Shown here: one piece after another, positions 25,300 to 37,957 of the stretch | Layout of the letters: the number at the start of each line of letters is the position of its first letter | Numbering within the stretch: the first letter of the stretch is position 1 | Source of the DNA: Rhytidiadelphus loreus | Taxonomy: Eukaryota > Streptophyta > Bryopsida > Hypnales > Hylocomiaceae | Reading direction: 5' to 3' | NCBI GenBank assembly: GCA_947034895.1 | Contig: OX344761.1 | Span: 77,375,839-77,439,838, forward strand | Length of the DNA: 64,000 nucleotides | Notes under the pieces: model-generated | What the model saw: only the letters and a program-made list of their open reading frames with translations | Databases searched by the model: none | What the model was told of the DNA's origin: nothing | Translations under genes and position numbers: made by a program

Positions 25300-25776
25300 A
25301 TGGCTTGCATTCGAGTAGATGGTCATGTAGTGCCCCTTGTGTTTCCGGTTGAGGAAGGAGGTCAAGCTAGAGTGTTGAGTCACCTACTTCATGTACGATT
25401 CAAATTTATAGAGTCCTCAATTTATGTTGAAGAGGAGAGAAAGTCTGAATCCGGTGAGCATGAAGAATCTGTTCCTATTGTAAAGTCCCTAGAAACAGAA
25501 GGGCATTGTTGGTACCTTGCTGCAGGAAACTACAGAGCTTACGGACTTCCTCTTTCTATGATTGTCTCATCTACTGAGCTCCTAAGTCGACAGTCTGATA
25601 ATTCGACAGTTGATATGCCATATGTCAACCACGCAGTTTTGCCTAGTCCTCCCGGTGAAGTTTCGCTAGTTCCTTCTCCATCTGTAATTCTTCGTACGGT
25701 GAAGGTTGAGCGACTAGATCCCATCATTGAGTTGTCTAGCGAATCGGAAGGAGAGTCACCCGACCTTACTGTATAG
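25300..25776 (+). CDS. 158-residue ORF of unknown function next to the transposase
   Basis: ATG at 25300 opens a frame with a compact, coding-like N-terminus (HVVPLVFPVEEGGQARVL) and an acidic, Ser-rich tail (IIELSSESEGESPDLTV) ending in TAG at 25774. The same frame stays open past the stop to about 25948 (MDPNEKHVVHSLSGTPSL), so it may be the N-terminal region of the transposase gene separated by a TAG and a frame change near 25.92 kb. It may also be a small independent gene. No known domain. Confidence 0.4.
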   Translation: MACIRVDGHVVPLVFPVEEGGQARVLSHLLHVRFKFIESSIYVEEERKSESGEHEESVPIVKSLETEGHCWYLAAGNYRAYGLPLSMIVSSTELLSRQSDNSTVDMPYVNHAVLPSPPGEVSLVPSPSVILRTVKVERLDPIIELSSESEGESPDLTV

Positions 25777-25915
25777 AATAAACCGCGGTTTGTAAAAATG
25801 GATCCAAACGAGAAGCATGTTGTTCATTCACTTTCAGGGACCCCTTCATTGAGTCCTTCAACGTCGTTGTTGTCCCGTCCTCCATTGTATCCAAGTCCCG
25901 TCGATAGTCAGTATA

Positions 25916-28900
25916 ATGGATTCTTTGAGAAGACTAAGTGGCATGCATAGATCTCGAAATGAATTGTCAACGATGGATTTGAATGGCATTAGTCACCATC
26001 AAGTGCAGTTCCTTCCAGCAGTGTTCAACGGAGATGTCATCTTCGAATTGCTTCCTTGTCGAGCGTCTTCGTCTTCGTCAGCAGCCCAAAATTTAGATGG
26101 AATGGACAAGCGTTATGATGGGCATCCATGGTGCAAGGTATTGACCACAAACATTCACAACTCTGACAACTGAAGTTCCGTAAATCATACTGTGTTGGTC
26201 ACCTTGCTTGTGTGAATCCAGAGTGTGAATATTTGAAGAGGGCTTCTAAACGCAATGAAACAGAGTGGACAGGTTACACTACCTTTCCATTTACAGAAGG
26301 GGAAAGTTCTCCCAAAGATTGTACGTTAGTTTGCAAAATTTGCAAAGTGACACCTACATGTTTGAGCACATGTCATGCTAGAATATACTACTGCTATAGT
26401 GAGAATCCAAAGATGAGTAGGGCCGCTATTCATATTGGAAATCATTCTCATCCAGTAGCAAAAGGCATGTATCGAGATTCTATAGAGAAGATTTGTGGAC
26501 TCATTGCACAGGAAGTGGCCAAAACACCAACCGCAACAAATTCTGCAATTGCTCTGTCAGCTAGCAAAGATTTTTTGACAACCTATTTGTTTCACAACGG
26601 TGAGGGAGAGAAAGAGATGTTGAGGGGACCTGAACTAGAGGAAGTTATGGACCGATTTGAGTATTTGAGTAGTCCAAACATCCGTAATGTGATATCTTCC
26701 TTTCGCTCTAACAACCGCGGAGGCGTTATTGACAACATAATGACCATGAAAAAAGAATCAAAGTTTGAATTCATTCACGATAGCGTTTTCCCTGGCCAAG
26801 GGAAGGAGAAGGTGTACATTTTCAAGATGCTCACCGAAGGACCTGGAAGTGGAGTGGACCTAGTGAAGCGCATGCAACACAGAGGGAATCTACAGAATGC
26901 GTGGATGATGTTTGACCACGTGAAGCGTGTGAAGGAGTGGACGACAATGGCTTGCCACGTGTACGATCCCGATTACAAGAAGGTGATGACTATTGCAACA
27001 TGCGATATGCAATCAGAAGATACCGAGGTACAAGTGCTTTTCTGGAAATGTTTGAATGTTGTCATGTCACGACACAGTATTGAAAACCCGAACTTCAAGG
27101 GATTCATGGTAGATAGCGCCATGGCCAATTGGAATGCGGTTCGTATTGTTTATGGTAGTGGTTTTGCAAATCAAAAAATGGAAAATCGCGAGAGGACTTG
27201 CTTGTTGCATTGGAGTACATCACTTCAGAAGCACACACAGAAGTACATCAAAGAAGCATTTCAGCAGCAACACAACTTACTATGTAAACAGTACAAAGAC
27301 GCAAAGACTATGGGGGATGCAGAGACAAAATACCTTGCAATTCAATCATGGTGGTTATCATCTGGAGCTACTACTGAAGATGCACTACATCACTTAGACC
27401 ATTGGCTAGCGTTCTGGCATTTTCGTTATAGGCAATGGGGAGGCTTCATGCAAATGGTAAGTTCATTTGTCAATTTATTTATTTATTTTATTTAGATTCG
27501 TAAAATCATGATTGAATAATTCTCTAGTTATTGTGTATGCACATTTAGTTATAAACAAAAATGTAACCTAGAATCCAAACTTCAATTTTTTTCCTTGTAC
27601 CTAAACCAATAAAAGGGGTAGTGAGAGGGAGTCCTTAGACCTCCGTCGGACCCGACGGAGGTTAGTGGACCCCCTCTCAGTACCCCCATTTTTGGTTTAC
27701 GTAGAAGGAAAAAAATACAGAAATTTGAATTCGAAATGGATTGGGTGTCATGAGTCTAAGATTGGCTTTTGTTGTAATGTTGATTTGAAGAAGTGTAACA
27801 TAATTTGATCTTTAATTTTGAACCCATGACCTTCATCCCACCTTCCATGTATGTGACATTTGTTTCTTTTAAATGTACAGTTTTGGGGGATTGTAGTGTA
27901 TATCATTTGATGTAAGACCCTAAAATATTAGCGGTTGCATTTGCAGGATTTCAGTTTGGAGGAGATGGCGGACATGCCTTCGTGCAACTTGTCAGAAACC
28001 GTTCATAACAAGTGGCTTCAAATGTCTGGGAACCGAGGAAACAATTTGTTTGACGCCACTTGCGACGACAGCATCCGTGCATGGATGCAGATGACAAACT
28101 ATCGAGCTTACCTGAAGGGACATTCATCTGGATCTGAGCCATCGAAAGGAGAATTGAAATTAAGAGCTACAAGACGTAGTGGAGATCCTAAGAAAATTGC
28201 AGAGGCGTTGAACACTTTACCTGGATGTGAAGGTATTGGAACTCGTATTCCTCATTTGGAAGGAGAAGAAATATTTGGAAGCACAAAGAGGAAATTAGAT
28301 GTACCTATTGGTGATGACGAAGATTCACATAGACCTGATAAATTGAATTTTTCTCAACCTCGTGTACGAACGCGGTCGTCAACGGCTTTTATTGACTCTT
28401 CTAGGGACAATGGTAAGCAACCTGAAGGGAACAGTTCTTTACATGTGACAGTTGCTTTTGAAAGTGATTGTGACACTTCAAAGTGGCACATTGCAAGGAT
28501 CAATCAGAAGTCAAATGCAAAATGTCATGCTCAACAACGGGGATCAAATATGAAGTGCACAGCAAAAATTTCTAAAGGTCGGAAGGGGACCCCTGCTCCT
28601 ACCTATCGTGGGAGAAAAGAAGATTACGGGAGTAAGCAGGAGGTGTTGGCAGACTTTTGGTTTTGTGTAGATGACATTGAACGATGTGTGAAAGGAACCA
28701 AGCGCAAGTGGGTAATAGATTGGCCTGAACTACCAGAGGAATGGCCGGTTTTAAATGGAACAAACCTTAGCCGGGAAGAGACCTTATTGCTACAACATGC
28801 TGGCTTTCGTCTTCAAGAACACCCTATGTTGTCTCCTCGTCGACTTTTCAATATATCCAACGTATTTAAGAGCGTTTTGTATGATCAACCTCCTCCACGT

Positions 28901-29335
28901 AATGGTCATATGTATCCACCGGTCAGAAACAATTGAACAATCCGGCGAATTGCAAATGCACCAACTACAGAGCAACGGAACAAGTGGGAAAGTGCTGGGA
29001 ACGTTAGAGGACAAATAGTTGGAGTAACATTGTTGCCATTTCCGGGACTAGGTGCAATTGTATCGTTAGAGAGTGGGGTTGACCATAACCGAAACGTGTA
29101 TAGAATTACAGTGGGTATGTATCCGTCATGCACATGCCCAGACTTTACTAGCATGGCTATTTCATCTATTGGAGGTCGGCAACAATACGTGAATTGCAAG
29201 CACTTATACTACTTGTTTCGCTACTTCTGCAAGATGGACATCCACGAGGACAAATTCATTCATGCACCAAGTTATAGCTTCAATGAATTGAAGTGTCTTT
29301 TACTTAAAGCTGGGATCATCACAATTCCAGAGTAA
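25916..29335 (+). pseudogene. MULE transposase with N-terminal Cys/His finger and C-terminal SWIM finger, broken
   Basis: Exons about 25916-27456 and 27947-29335 (donor ATG|GTAAGT, acceptor GCAG|GAT, phase 0). Order of parts: FRKSYCVGHLACVNPECEYL and LVCKICKVTPTCLSTCHAR ending HIGNHSHPV (WRKY/GCM- or FLYWCH-like zinc finger); a MULE DDE-type core with MMFDHVKRVKEW, MTIATCDMQSEDTEV, FKGFMVDSAMANWNAV and RTCLLHWSTSL; a basic linker; and a C-terminal SWIM motif CxCx(n)CxH (YPSCTCPDF...NCKHLYYLF). Two breaks are seen: an apparent 1-nt loss near 26172 (frame changes between SDN and KFRKSYC) and an in-frame TGA at 28934-28936, after which homology-like coding continues (RRIANAPTTEQRNKWE). The intron carries a hairpin at 27603-27698. 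The protein would bind the element's ends and catalyse cut-and-paste transposition. Confidence 0.82.
27603..27698 (+). repeat. Hairpin element in the transposase intron
   Basis: 96-bp near-palindrome. Outer arms are AAACCAATAAAAGGGGTAGT and TACCCCCATTTTTGGTTT, and the centre CCTCCGTCGGACCCGACGG is the best-paired core of the family. It sits alone in the 490-bp intron between the two transposase exons. Confidence 0.88.
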
Positions 29336-29573
29336 TCATGTCCACATGGATATATGTACTTCATTTTCTATGAATGAAATTTTATCTAGTACAATTGAAA
29401 TGATTTGACCCAGATGGTTTTAGAGAAGTCAATGCAATTTTTGAATATATGAGTGTGTCTCAATAGTGAAATGCTTCACAGAATTAAGAACTTATGAATG
29501 ACTGAGCCCTATAAGAAAAAGCTTGAATGTAACAGTGGACATAGGAATGTGATTTTTTTTTAAGTTCCTAAAT

Positions 29574-29761
<188 letters not shown>

Positions 29762-30167
29762 AAATTTTATTGTTATTATTTTTTTTATTATTTTAAAGGA
29801 CATTTGGATCCTATTATTTTAAGAAAAAATGATTTCTATTTCCATTTTTTTTCTATTTCCCTTAATTTTTTTAATTGTTAATTTTTTTTCCCATCAGACT
29901 CTATTTTAATTTTTTATTTCAAATTGCATTCATGTTTCGAAGTGATCATCTACGCTAGCAATGCCATAAAGGCTAGGATATAGCCATCTTGAATTCAGTG
30001 AGTATGTTTGCTTAGCATATTATTTTATGTTTGTTAGTAGAATTCAAAGAAGGTACATAATATTTGAATTGTAGTGGGACCACTAAATAATTCAACTCAG
30101 TCACTAATTTTTGAAGTTCTTTTCCAACAAAAAATATCAATCATGAATCCATTGACAAATAATCTAC

Positions 30168-30370
30168 AAATCCACGGTCATAGGGGGAGCGGTTATAGGT
30201 CCTAGAATTTGCTAAAAATAGAAAGATCTCTGAAAATTTTAAAAAGATTCTCCTCAAACACAATTTTTTTTGAAAAAAAGTTATATTTTTTTTTTCAGGC
30301 TCCACGCTCACAAGTTCCACGCTCGCAACTCACAAGCTCGCCGCTCCAAGCTCACATGCTAGCGTCGTTG
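30168..30370 (-). repeat. Right terminal inverted repeat of the large transposon
   Basis: Read inward from 30370 it starts CAACGACGCTAGCATGTGAG and continues with GAGC words. Inner blocks AGGACCTATAACCG and CCCTATGACCGTGG (at about 30170-30205) match the left end. It is longer than the left copy because of extra A/T-rich sequence and a second CCTAT block. Confidence 0.75.
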
Positions 30371-30478
30371 CATTATAATCTTCCTCTTCTCAACTATGGG
30401 GACTTCACTTCATAAGCTTCAAAATTCTACATTATCATTATGTTTGAGTTGTTGTGAGGACTTTTTGTCAAGTTGTCA

Positions 30479-30758
30479 TTAGATGGGATTCGGGGGGGCT
30501 GGAGGGCCGTTTCAGGCCCGTTCCCAACTCCATTCCCAGCTTCGTTCCCCCGGCCCCCATTGAATGCGGGTGTCTGAATTTATTTATTTTCAAAAAAAAA
30601 AATTTAAAGTTCTTAAAATGAAAAACAAGGTTAAATTTTTTCATTTTTTTTTCAAAAAATCTGACCTAGCAGTCGCTTGGCTAGGTCAGCGCAGGCGGGT
30701 TTCGGCAAGTTTCGGCTGAGGAACTCACAGCCCTCCCCGATGGTTGAATCCCATCTAA
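30479..30758. mobile_element. MITE, family A, copy 2
   Basis: Ends TTAGATGGGATTC and GAATCCCATCTAA are perfect inverted repeats. GC-rich shoulders contain GTTTCAGGCCCGTTCCCA, and the middle is A/T-rich. It lies about 100 bp outside the large transposon and shares layout and GTTCCCA words with the copies at 5218 and 38868. Confidence 0.78.
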
Positions 30759-31086
30759 TGGTAGAGTCTCTTAAGGTAGTCCTTGCTATCCTTTCTTTAT
30801 TCACAATATCTTTGGGATCAACTTAATGATTATTATATGCTTTTTTCACAAATATCTCAACTTGTATTTTTTGACTTGTCTTTTCAAAACTGATTTTTGG
30901 CCTTTCATGTCAAATATTTTTGAAGTAAAAACTAACTAACTATTTGTTTAGAATCAAAAACTGATCACTATTTCAAAACAATGGCTATGTTCGCCCATGG
31001 AAAACTACCCCCTACATTGCACCAATCAAGTTTTCTTCAGGATAAATGTAAAACAAATGTCCAATATTGACAAGTGATTTTCCGCT

Positions 31087-31999
31087 GAAGGACCAAGGCC
31101 TTATTTTTGCCAAAAAACACCCAAAATTGTCAATTCTATAGCAAAAAGTAAAAAAAACTGAAAATTGTTTTTTATTTCAAATCTAACCGTACGATCTTAT
31201 ACCTAACTAGTATGAGAATGTGTGGAAAAAATTTCAAAAATTTTGACCGCATAGATTGCAAGAAAAGTGAAAAAAACAAATTTTTCAGCACATTGCGGGA
31301 CTGGATTTTTTGACTTTAAACATTTTTAACTTAAATTTTTTGCAGTACAAAGTTTTGAGCTTTAAATCTTTATAGTGAAGAATTGAGTTGAGAGTCAAGG
31401 AAAAAAAGAAAGAAATCCAAAAAAAATTAATTTTCAGTCTTAAAAAAATTGTCAAGTAGAAGTAATAGAGATAGAAGGAAAATCTAAAATATTGATATCT
31501 TTTAGATAGAATTAAAATGCACTAATTCCAATGGTCAGATTATTCTAGCAAGAAAACTAAACCATGTGAAACTGTTTTTTTGAAAAATTGCAAAAATTGC
31601 ATTCAGAAATGAATCCTACAAGTTACTTTTTCAAGAAGATGCTCTAATTGCCCGAAAAACAAGATTTTCTATAACTTTCTCACAACAAATCCAAATGGAA
31701 TGAATCAAAGCTTCCCATGTAGACAAAAATATAATCTATAAGGAAAAAGAATTCAAAAATAATAATTTTAATTTTACAAATAAAATTGTTGCCCCTCATC
31801 CCTTGTTTTGAGCTTATTTGGACATAACTTTTGTTCCTAGGCACCAATTGAAAAAATATATATATATATTCCCACAAAGCTTATCAGATTTTCTATCTTC
31901 AAAAAAAAATTCAAAAAATCAGGGAAAAATTTCAGCCCGTAGGTACATGCCCAAAATCCCATTTGTCCCCCCAAGGGACAATAGTCCTTTAGGGGTTAA
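31087..31999 (+). mobile_element. TTAACCCCTAAA-ended repeat, copy 1 (left end decayed)
   Basis: Right end CCTTTAGGGGTTAA is intact. The interior (…AGATTGCAAGA…, …AATGGAATGAATCAAAGCTT…) matches the copies at 44294, 55272 and 57013. The left end is reduced to a GAAGGACCAAGG block. No coding capacity. Confidence 0.6.
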
Positions 32000-32528
32000 T
32001 TTTGTAACTCTTGACCTCTCTTCAATAATTCTTGGTCTCTAATTCAAATATGAAATCAAATTTTCCAATTTTTATCCTTGGTAGTAAATCATAAGTTCCA
32101 ACATTTTCCCTCAGTGAAAGAAGGTGCTCCATGGATGGTCATTGGTCCAACGTTCATGAGATTTTTTGAGTTTTACCAACTATGTTCTTTTATTTCCCAT
32201 ACTAAACCATTTTTCCAAATACCAAGTCTGTTTATTTTCTCTATTTTTTACTCCAAATTGTAATTCTATAAATTTTTTCATTGTTTTTATTCCCAATATT
32301 TTCAAATTACAACCAATTTTTCATAAATTGAAGTCATTCTTCTATATGTATGTTTCAGGACACTTGATTATACAGTTCCTGAAATCGGTTAGCAAGGGGA
32401 TTGATGAAATTTAAATTACCCGCTGCGCGAGCCCCAAAGATAAGGTTCTGCCACCTCAGAGGCAGGTGTCCCTTCCCTTATCGTAGGATCAGAAATCATT
32501 TAAAAATAAATAAGAACTTTTTTGCTAT

Positions 32529-32802
32529 TAAGGTGGGTATCCCCAAATTGACACTTTTTGCTACTGTGCATAATTACTATTATTAGAATGTTCAAATTTT
32601 CACATTTTTTTATTGGCAACTGGAAGGAGGTTTTAATGCACCAAAGAACACAATATTTGGATACCGTATGCAAAAGTTATGAAGGAACAAAATTAGATTC
32701 TAAAATGGTTTCTTCCACATAGGTACATAATTGATTTTGGAGATGTATACAGAGTGTAGATGGCAATTTAGGGTTGGTGGTGCATATAGGGGCTCCACCT
32801 TA
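32529..32802. mobile_element. MITE, family C, copy 1
   Basis: Begins TAAGGTGGGTATCCCC and ends GGGGCTCCACCTTA. The body (TGTGCATAATTACTATTATT, GATTTTGGAGATGTATAC) matches the copy at 34665-34962 along most of its length in the same orientation. Confidence 0.7.
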
Positions 32803-34664
32803 CTTGAATTTAAATGGAAATTTTTGTTTGAATTTTTTTTTCTTCTTTTTTTCTTCTTTTTTAGTTTGAGTTTTTGGGGGAAATGAGCAAAAACTTACAA
32901 GAGCTCACTTGTTGGGGGAAAAATAATAGGGGTTTGTGTAGAATGATAGTGTTATGAGTGTTGGAAGAAGAGAGATTTTTTAATAAATCCATTGTGAAGT
33001 GGTAAATTTATAACTCTACCCGAGACTCTACCCCTCTATTGTAGTAGATAATTTTGTATTTCATAACATCTCTCAATGACTTTGAAGTCAAATATTAATT
33101 CCAATTTTTTAAATTTTGATCATTCATGGTTAATATTAGAGTTTCATTTTGAATTCCACGTAGAATACATAGCTCTAGCTCAAAAAGTTTTTTGTTTTTG
33201 TTTTTCGTCCCAAGAGTAAAGATTTATTTCAATGCAAGAACAAAACTCATAACATGCTAAAAAAGAACATGTTGTGTTGTTCTTGTTGGTCAATAAAGCA
33301 AACAAGAAAAGAATAAGAAAAGGACCATCATGTGAGTAACCCAATCATTCTCCCCACCCTAACAATTACTTTAGGGTTGAAACCCATCTCTAATCAAATT
33401 TGAAAAGGATCACATTAGTCTCTCTCAGTCTTTATTCAATACCTAAAATAACTTTATGAAAGGGCATTCAACACTATCAAATAAGCTTGTTGCCGAATCT
33501 TCTCAAAGCTCAAAGTAACAAAGTTGCAATTGTTGTACCACCGATCTAGGCATATATCCAAACCTTCTTCAAGGTTTTGCATTCGTGAAATAGGTGAACA
33601 ATAGATTCTTGCACAAATACATCGCAACAAACTTACATACAAGTTAAAGATCTTTTAGCTTATATATAGGTACCCTCCAAGAGTTCATTGCTACTTTTAC
33701 GTGCTTCACACTCTACATGACTCTAACAAGTTTTTAATGGCCCTCGAATTAGAGCTTGTCCATTATTCCTTGCCTCATCCCTTGTTTCTTCAACTTGTGT
33801 GGCTTTTTAGTTACAATAGATTGTCCTATTAGTGAGGGGGGGGGGGAATCAATTAGCATTCACTAAAAAATCAATGTCATTAGAAAATTTTATTTTTGTG
33901 AAGAAAGGTACATTACAATAATATTTCTACTTGTATATTTCAAAATAGTGTAACTTTGATAAATCGGTGTCACACACTCCATTAGGACAAATTAGTGTAT
34001 TTAACAATATCTCTAAATAATGTATCCTATATTTTCACTCCATTTTTCTCAAGGATTGCTCTAAGTTTTTGCCCCTTCCAAGTAGGCTAAGGTGAAGACA
34101 TCCCAAACCGTCCTTGCACCCACTCCTAAAAAGTAGCTAGGTCTACTTCTATTAAAAGTGTCTCCCAAAATATCATTAAATCGTTCCCATATTTAACTAT
34201 GATTGGTTGATTGCTAATTTTCTCTAAATTTCGGTTTTAGAACCAAGCTATAGTACAGTTTCAACGGACCTAGGGAAAAAATTCATAGAAATTACATGTC
34301 TTATAAAAAAACATTATTTTTTAAATTCTTGATTTTCAGTTGGTAATACATACTACAAAAATATTATCCCTAGAAAAGGAAACCTCCAACTGTGTTAAAT
34401 TGTTTATTTTGACGTTTTTAAGTGTTTCCACCTTACTAGCACATCTATCACCTGTCAAATTTGTCGATTCCAAGATATTACTGTAATAAGAAGCCTCTCT
34501 ACAATGCCAGGTAGGCCCTCTTTAGGCCGTTAATTTTAGATTTAAAAGATTTTTTTCCCTTCAGGGAACATGTTCTTAGGAGGAGATTTTGATTCCCAAT
34601 GCATGTTTCTCTCTTGCTAAATTGGACAATCGTGATTCTAGGGAATTGAAAACCATTACTTACT
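32803..34664. other. AT-rich stretch, no gene or element ends recognised
   Basis: Contains a short G tract at about 33836-33847 and random short frames only. The minus-strand frame at 33454-33642 has no coding character. Confidence 0.4.
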
Positions 34665-34962
34665 TAAGGTGGGCACTCCCCCCCAACCGCCACTTTTTAT
34701 TAATGTGCATAATTGCTATTATTAGATCAGTCAAATTTTCATATTTTCTTATTGGAAAGTGAAAGGGGGTTCCATCACACCAAAGAATGCAAAATTTGGA
34801 TACCATGTGCAAAAGTTTTAAAGGGTTAAAGTTCTTTTCGTACATATTTGAAAATTGTTTCTTCCACGATTGATTTTGGAGATGTACACAAAGTGATGAT
34901 GGCATTTTTAAACAAGGTGCAAGTGCAGTTTTAAAAGTGCATTTTGGAGGGTGCCCACTTTA
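34665..34962. mobile_element. MITE, family C, copy 2
   Basis: Inverted ends TAAGGTGGGCACTCCCC and GGAGGGTGCCCACTTTA are better preserved than in copy 1. Non-coding, 298 bp. Confidence 0.75.
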
Positions 34963-35672
34963 GGATTTTTTGAATTTTTCAAGTATTGAACTTTCCAAAG
35001 ATAGGGAAATTGAAGATGGTTGTCACATTTCAAAAAATAGTCCACATTTGCTAATTAAGTTTTGAGATAGGAATTCGAGTTTTGTATTCATGTGGTGCAT
35101 ATAAAGAGGTGAATTGTGAACCAATGTTTGCAGAGAGCCATTGATTAGTTCATTGTTAGCTAGTAGAATTGGGAAAAAAAATTGGTGGCTATTTGAAAAC
35201 ATCGGGAAAAAAAATGGTGAAAAAAGCTATAAAATTTATATTTAGAATTAAAAATAGAAAAAAAAATAGACTTACTACTTGAAAATACGGTTCAGAATGA
35301 GAATTGAAGGAAAATAGCCAATAAAACTCAAAAACACATCTTGAATGCTATTGTGAACACTTATTTATTGGAATGTAAGGTTTTCAAATTTCTTTATTGT
35401 GTGGAATATTTTTAATTTTAATTTAAGAAATAGCTATAAAAATGCGCAAAAGACTTAGCCTTTTCTTACTTGTTGAATAATTGTGATCTTACAAATTTAG
35501 TTTGAGAATGTAGTTTTGAAATCTTTTTTTGAAAGCCCGTACATTGTTTTGAGATATTTTAACCTCTTTAGGCCTAGGAGGCCAAAATGTGTTATCTTCA
35601 AATTTTCAATAGTAAATTTGGGAAAATTGGAAAAAATTCTCATTACTATTTGTAGACCAACTCATTTTTGTT

Positions 35673-37957
35673 TTTCAGTCAATTTGCCTTGTATAGTGTA
35701 AAAGGAGATGAGTTGTGAGGTTAGTTTCACATTGAACAAAGAAGACAGGCAAGTTGACATTATAAAGAGATTTTGAAGGTTTTAATAGGCAGGATACGAA
35801 GTGAGGCAAATTGACCAGTTGAGATTCGGAAGTAGTCTGTCACTTGTTCGTGGCAGTATAGTATCGGACAATTTGACTTTCCTTCCCCCCACTCTCTCGG
35901 TTTTCAAAAGCACCTTGTTTTTGTCAAATTGTCTGTATGCACAGTGCACATTTCTTTTAAATACAATTTGTCTTGAAGCATATTAATTGCTTGTATATTT
36001 TTGTACTGCCAGTGATTGGAGTACTGTTGTTGTTGTGAATTGGAGTTTGGGCAAATTGTTGGTTGTTTGTAAATCTAGTGATTGGATATTTATTTTGTGA
36101 GCAATTTGTATGTTTGCATTGTGTAATCGTAAATTATTTCATCAATCCAGTGATTGGATTTTTAGTGGGAGCTTGACCAAATTGTAATAAGGCAAATTGT
36201 CTTAAGCATATCCAGTGATTGGATTGCTCATTCAGGCATTGTCAATTTGATAAATTATTTGTATTCCAGTGACTGGAAAATTATTGTTGAGGTCAAATTG
36301 CCTTTGTGTTGTTGTGTAATTGTGTATTATTTTCTTAATCCAGTGAGTGGATTTTTGGTGTGTAATTTGACAAGTGAGATTAAGCAAGTTGACTTTGAAT
36401 TATCCAGTGATTGGATTTGGGTATAAATCCCATGTTTTAGAGTCTGTTTGTAAAGCAAATTGTCTAAGTGATTCGAGGAACATATTCCAAGGAAGGGACA
36501 TCAAAACACATTGGCCATTGACGAAATCAACAAGACAAATTGCCGAGGAGCTGTGCTGGTTGAAGAGACAACTGGACGATCAAGTAAAAGCCGCCGGACA
36601 ATTTGCCTTACCTGTTTAAAAATCGGTGTAGTATCAATTGACATTTATTATTTCTGTGTGTATTGTTGTGAATAAATTTATTTGAAATTCTAAGCTTTAG
36701 TAATAATCAGAAAATTGCAATTGTGTATCATACATAGACAAATTGCCGTGATAAATATATTTCATAGAATTAGGAAATCTCTACAATGTAAAGAGTTATT
36801 TTTTTCAATCAAATATTAATTAATTCTTGAAAAGGCAAATTGACGGTTTGCCAAAGTATGAATAGTTTATTAAATATATACTTCTGTATTGGATAGAAGT
36901 TGTAAAGGATAGGGCAAATTATCATAAATAAATTCTTGAATGGTAGGAAAGGTTTGATGGAAGTTATACAAATATAGTTTAGGCAAATTGACTGAGGATA
37001 CAAAATGTCTTCATTAGCAGTTACAGACAAATTGCCCTGAAATAGATTTAGCAATAGTTGTTACATACAGTCCTTAGGTCATCCTGAGTTCTGTGTGCAT
37101 TATCTCGAGAGATGATAGAAGTATGGATACTGGACAATTTGCCTAATTCTGAATTTAATTAAAAAATATTAATTAAATAAAAACTTTATTTATTCCTTTA
37201 TATCTGTATTGATGAAGTAAGGATTTAGTAATGATGTGATGAACAAATTGTCTTATGATTAGATAATAAATTAGAAGTGATAGATAGTATGTCTAAAATT
37301 CTATTGGCATGGTCAATTTGACTTTAATCATGAAAATATATAAATGGGATCTAAATATGTTTGTGAAATAATTGGATTCTTGTCCTTGGGTTTTTGACAT
37401 ATTGTTGATAATGTGCAGTGAAGTTTGGAGATCTCAAATTGCATAACACACTCATTCCCATTGCATTAGATAGAGAAAAATTGCCCTAGGACTGGGACCG
37501 ATTTGATACTCATGATAATTTAGTCATTAGGCTATTTAAATAGTGACTGGACAAATTGCCCGTGTAATCAAAATCATGGTAATTAATGAATCTATATTAC
37601 TATTATTATAAATGTGAATGTTGCATTTAAAAGTCTAGATCATGCATGCCAAATTGCTCAAAATCCTGACAAATTGCCGGAATATACCCCTAGAATACTA
37701 GGCAGGACCGGGACTGCAATCATGCGTCCAATAGCATTATTAACGGATTGTCAACCAAATTATGGGAATAAGAGTGAAATTTATGTATCTGCCTGTTGTT
37801 TGTGTAATTGCGTAGTATTTGTTTGTAAATCCCACAACATTCTAGAAAACAAGTGACCTCAGCCACAACAACACATTAGACTATTTGATCATTCTCTAGA
37901 AATAGAACCCCTATACTATGTTCCTGGGTTTTTGGGTTTAAGCTAAAACCTAGATTA
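35673..37957 (+). repeat. 2.3-kb non-coding element rich in CAAATTGCC words, copy 1
   Basis: Aligns in the same orientation with 58758-61188 from start (CAATTTGCCTT..AGTGT) to end (AAGTGACC..AGTCACA and beyond). It holds many copies of CAAATTGCC or its complement (for example near 36600, 36738, 37027, 37132, 37552, 37670) and, in its first third, seven or so CCAGTGATTGGATT words spaced about 55-70 bp. Conserved blocks include ATGCGTCCAATAGCATTATT and ACTAGGCAGGACCGGGACTG. No long ORF; the 81-codon frame at 36374-36619 covers a block shared with copy 2 but is not conserved as coding. Termini not defined, so the class is unknown. Confidence 0.75.

Noticed and set aside
26139..26174. A possible tiny intron (GTATTG ... 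AAG) that would restore the transposase frame
   Set aside because: About 35 nt is too short for a plant intron and its borders are poor. A 1-nt loss (CTG AAG to TG AAG) explains the frame change more simply.
36374..36619. 81-codon ORF inside the first CAAATTG element
   Set aside because: The aligned part of the second element does not keep the frame, so it is probably chance.
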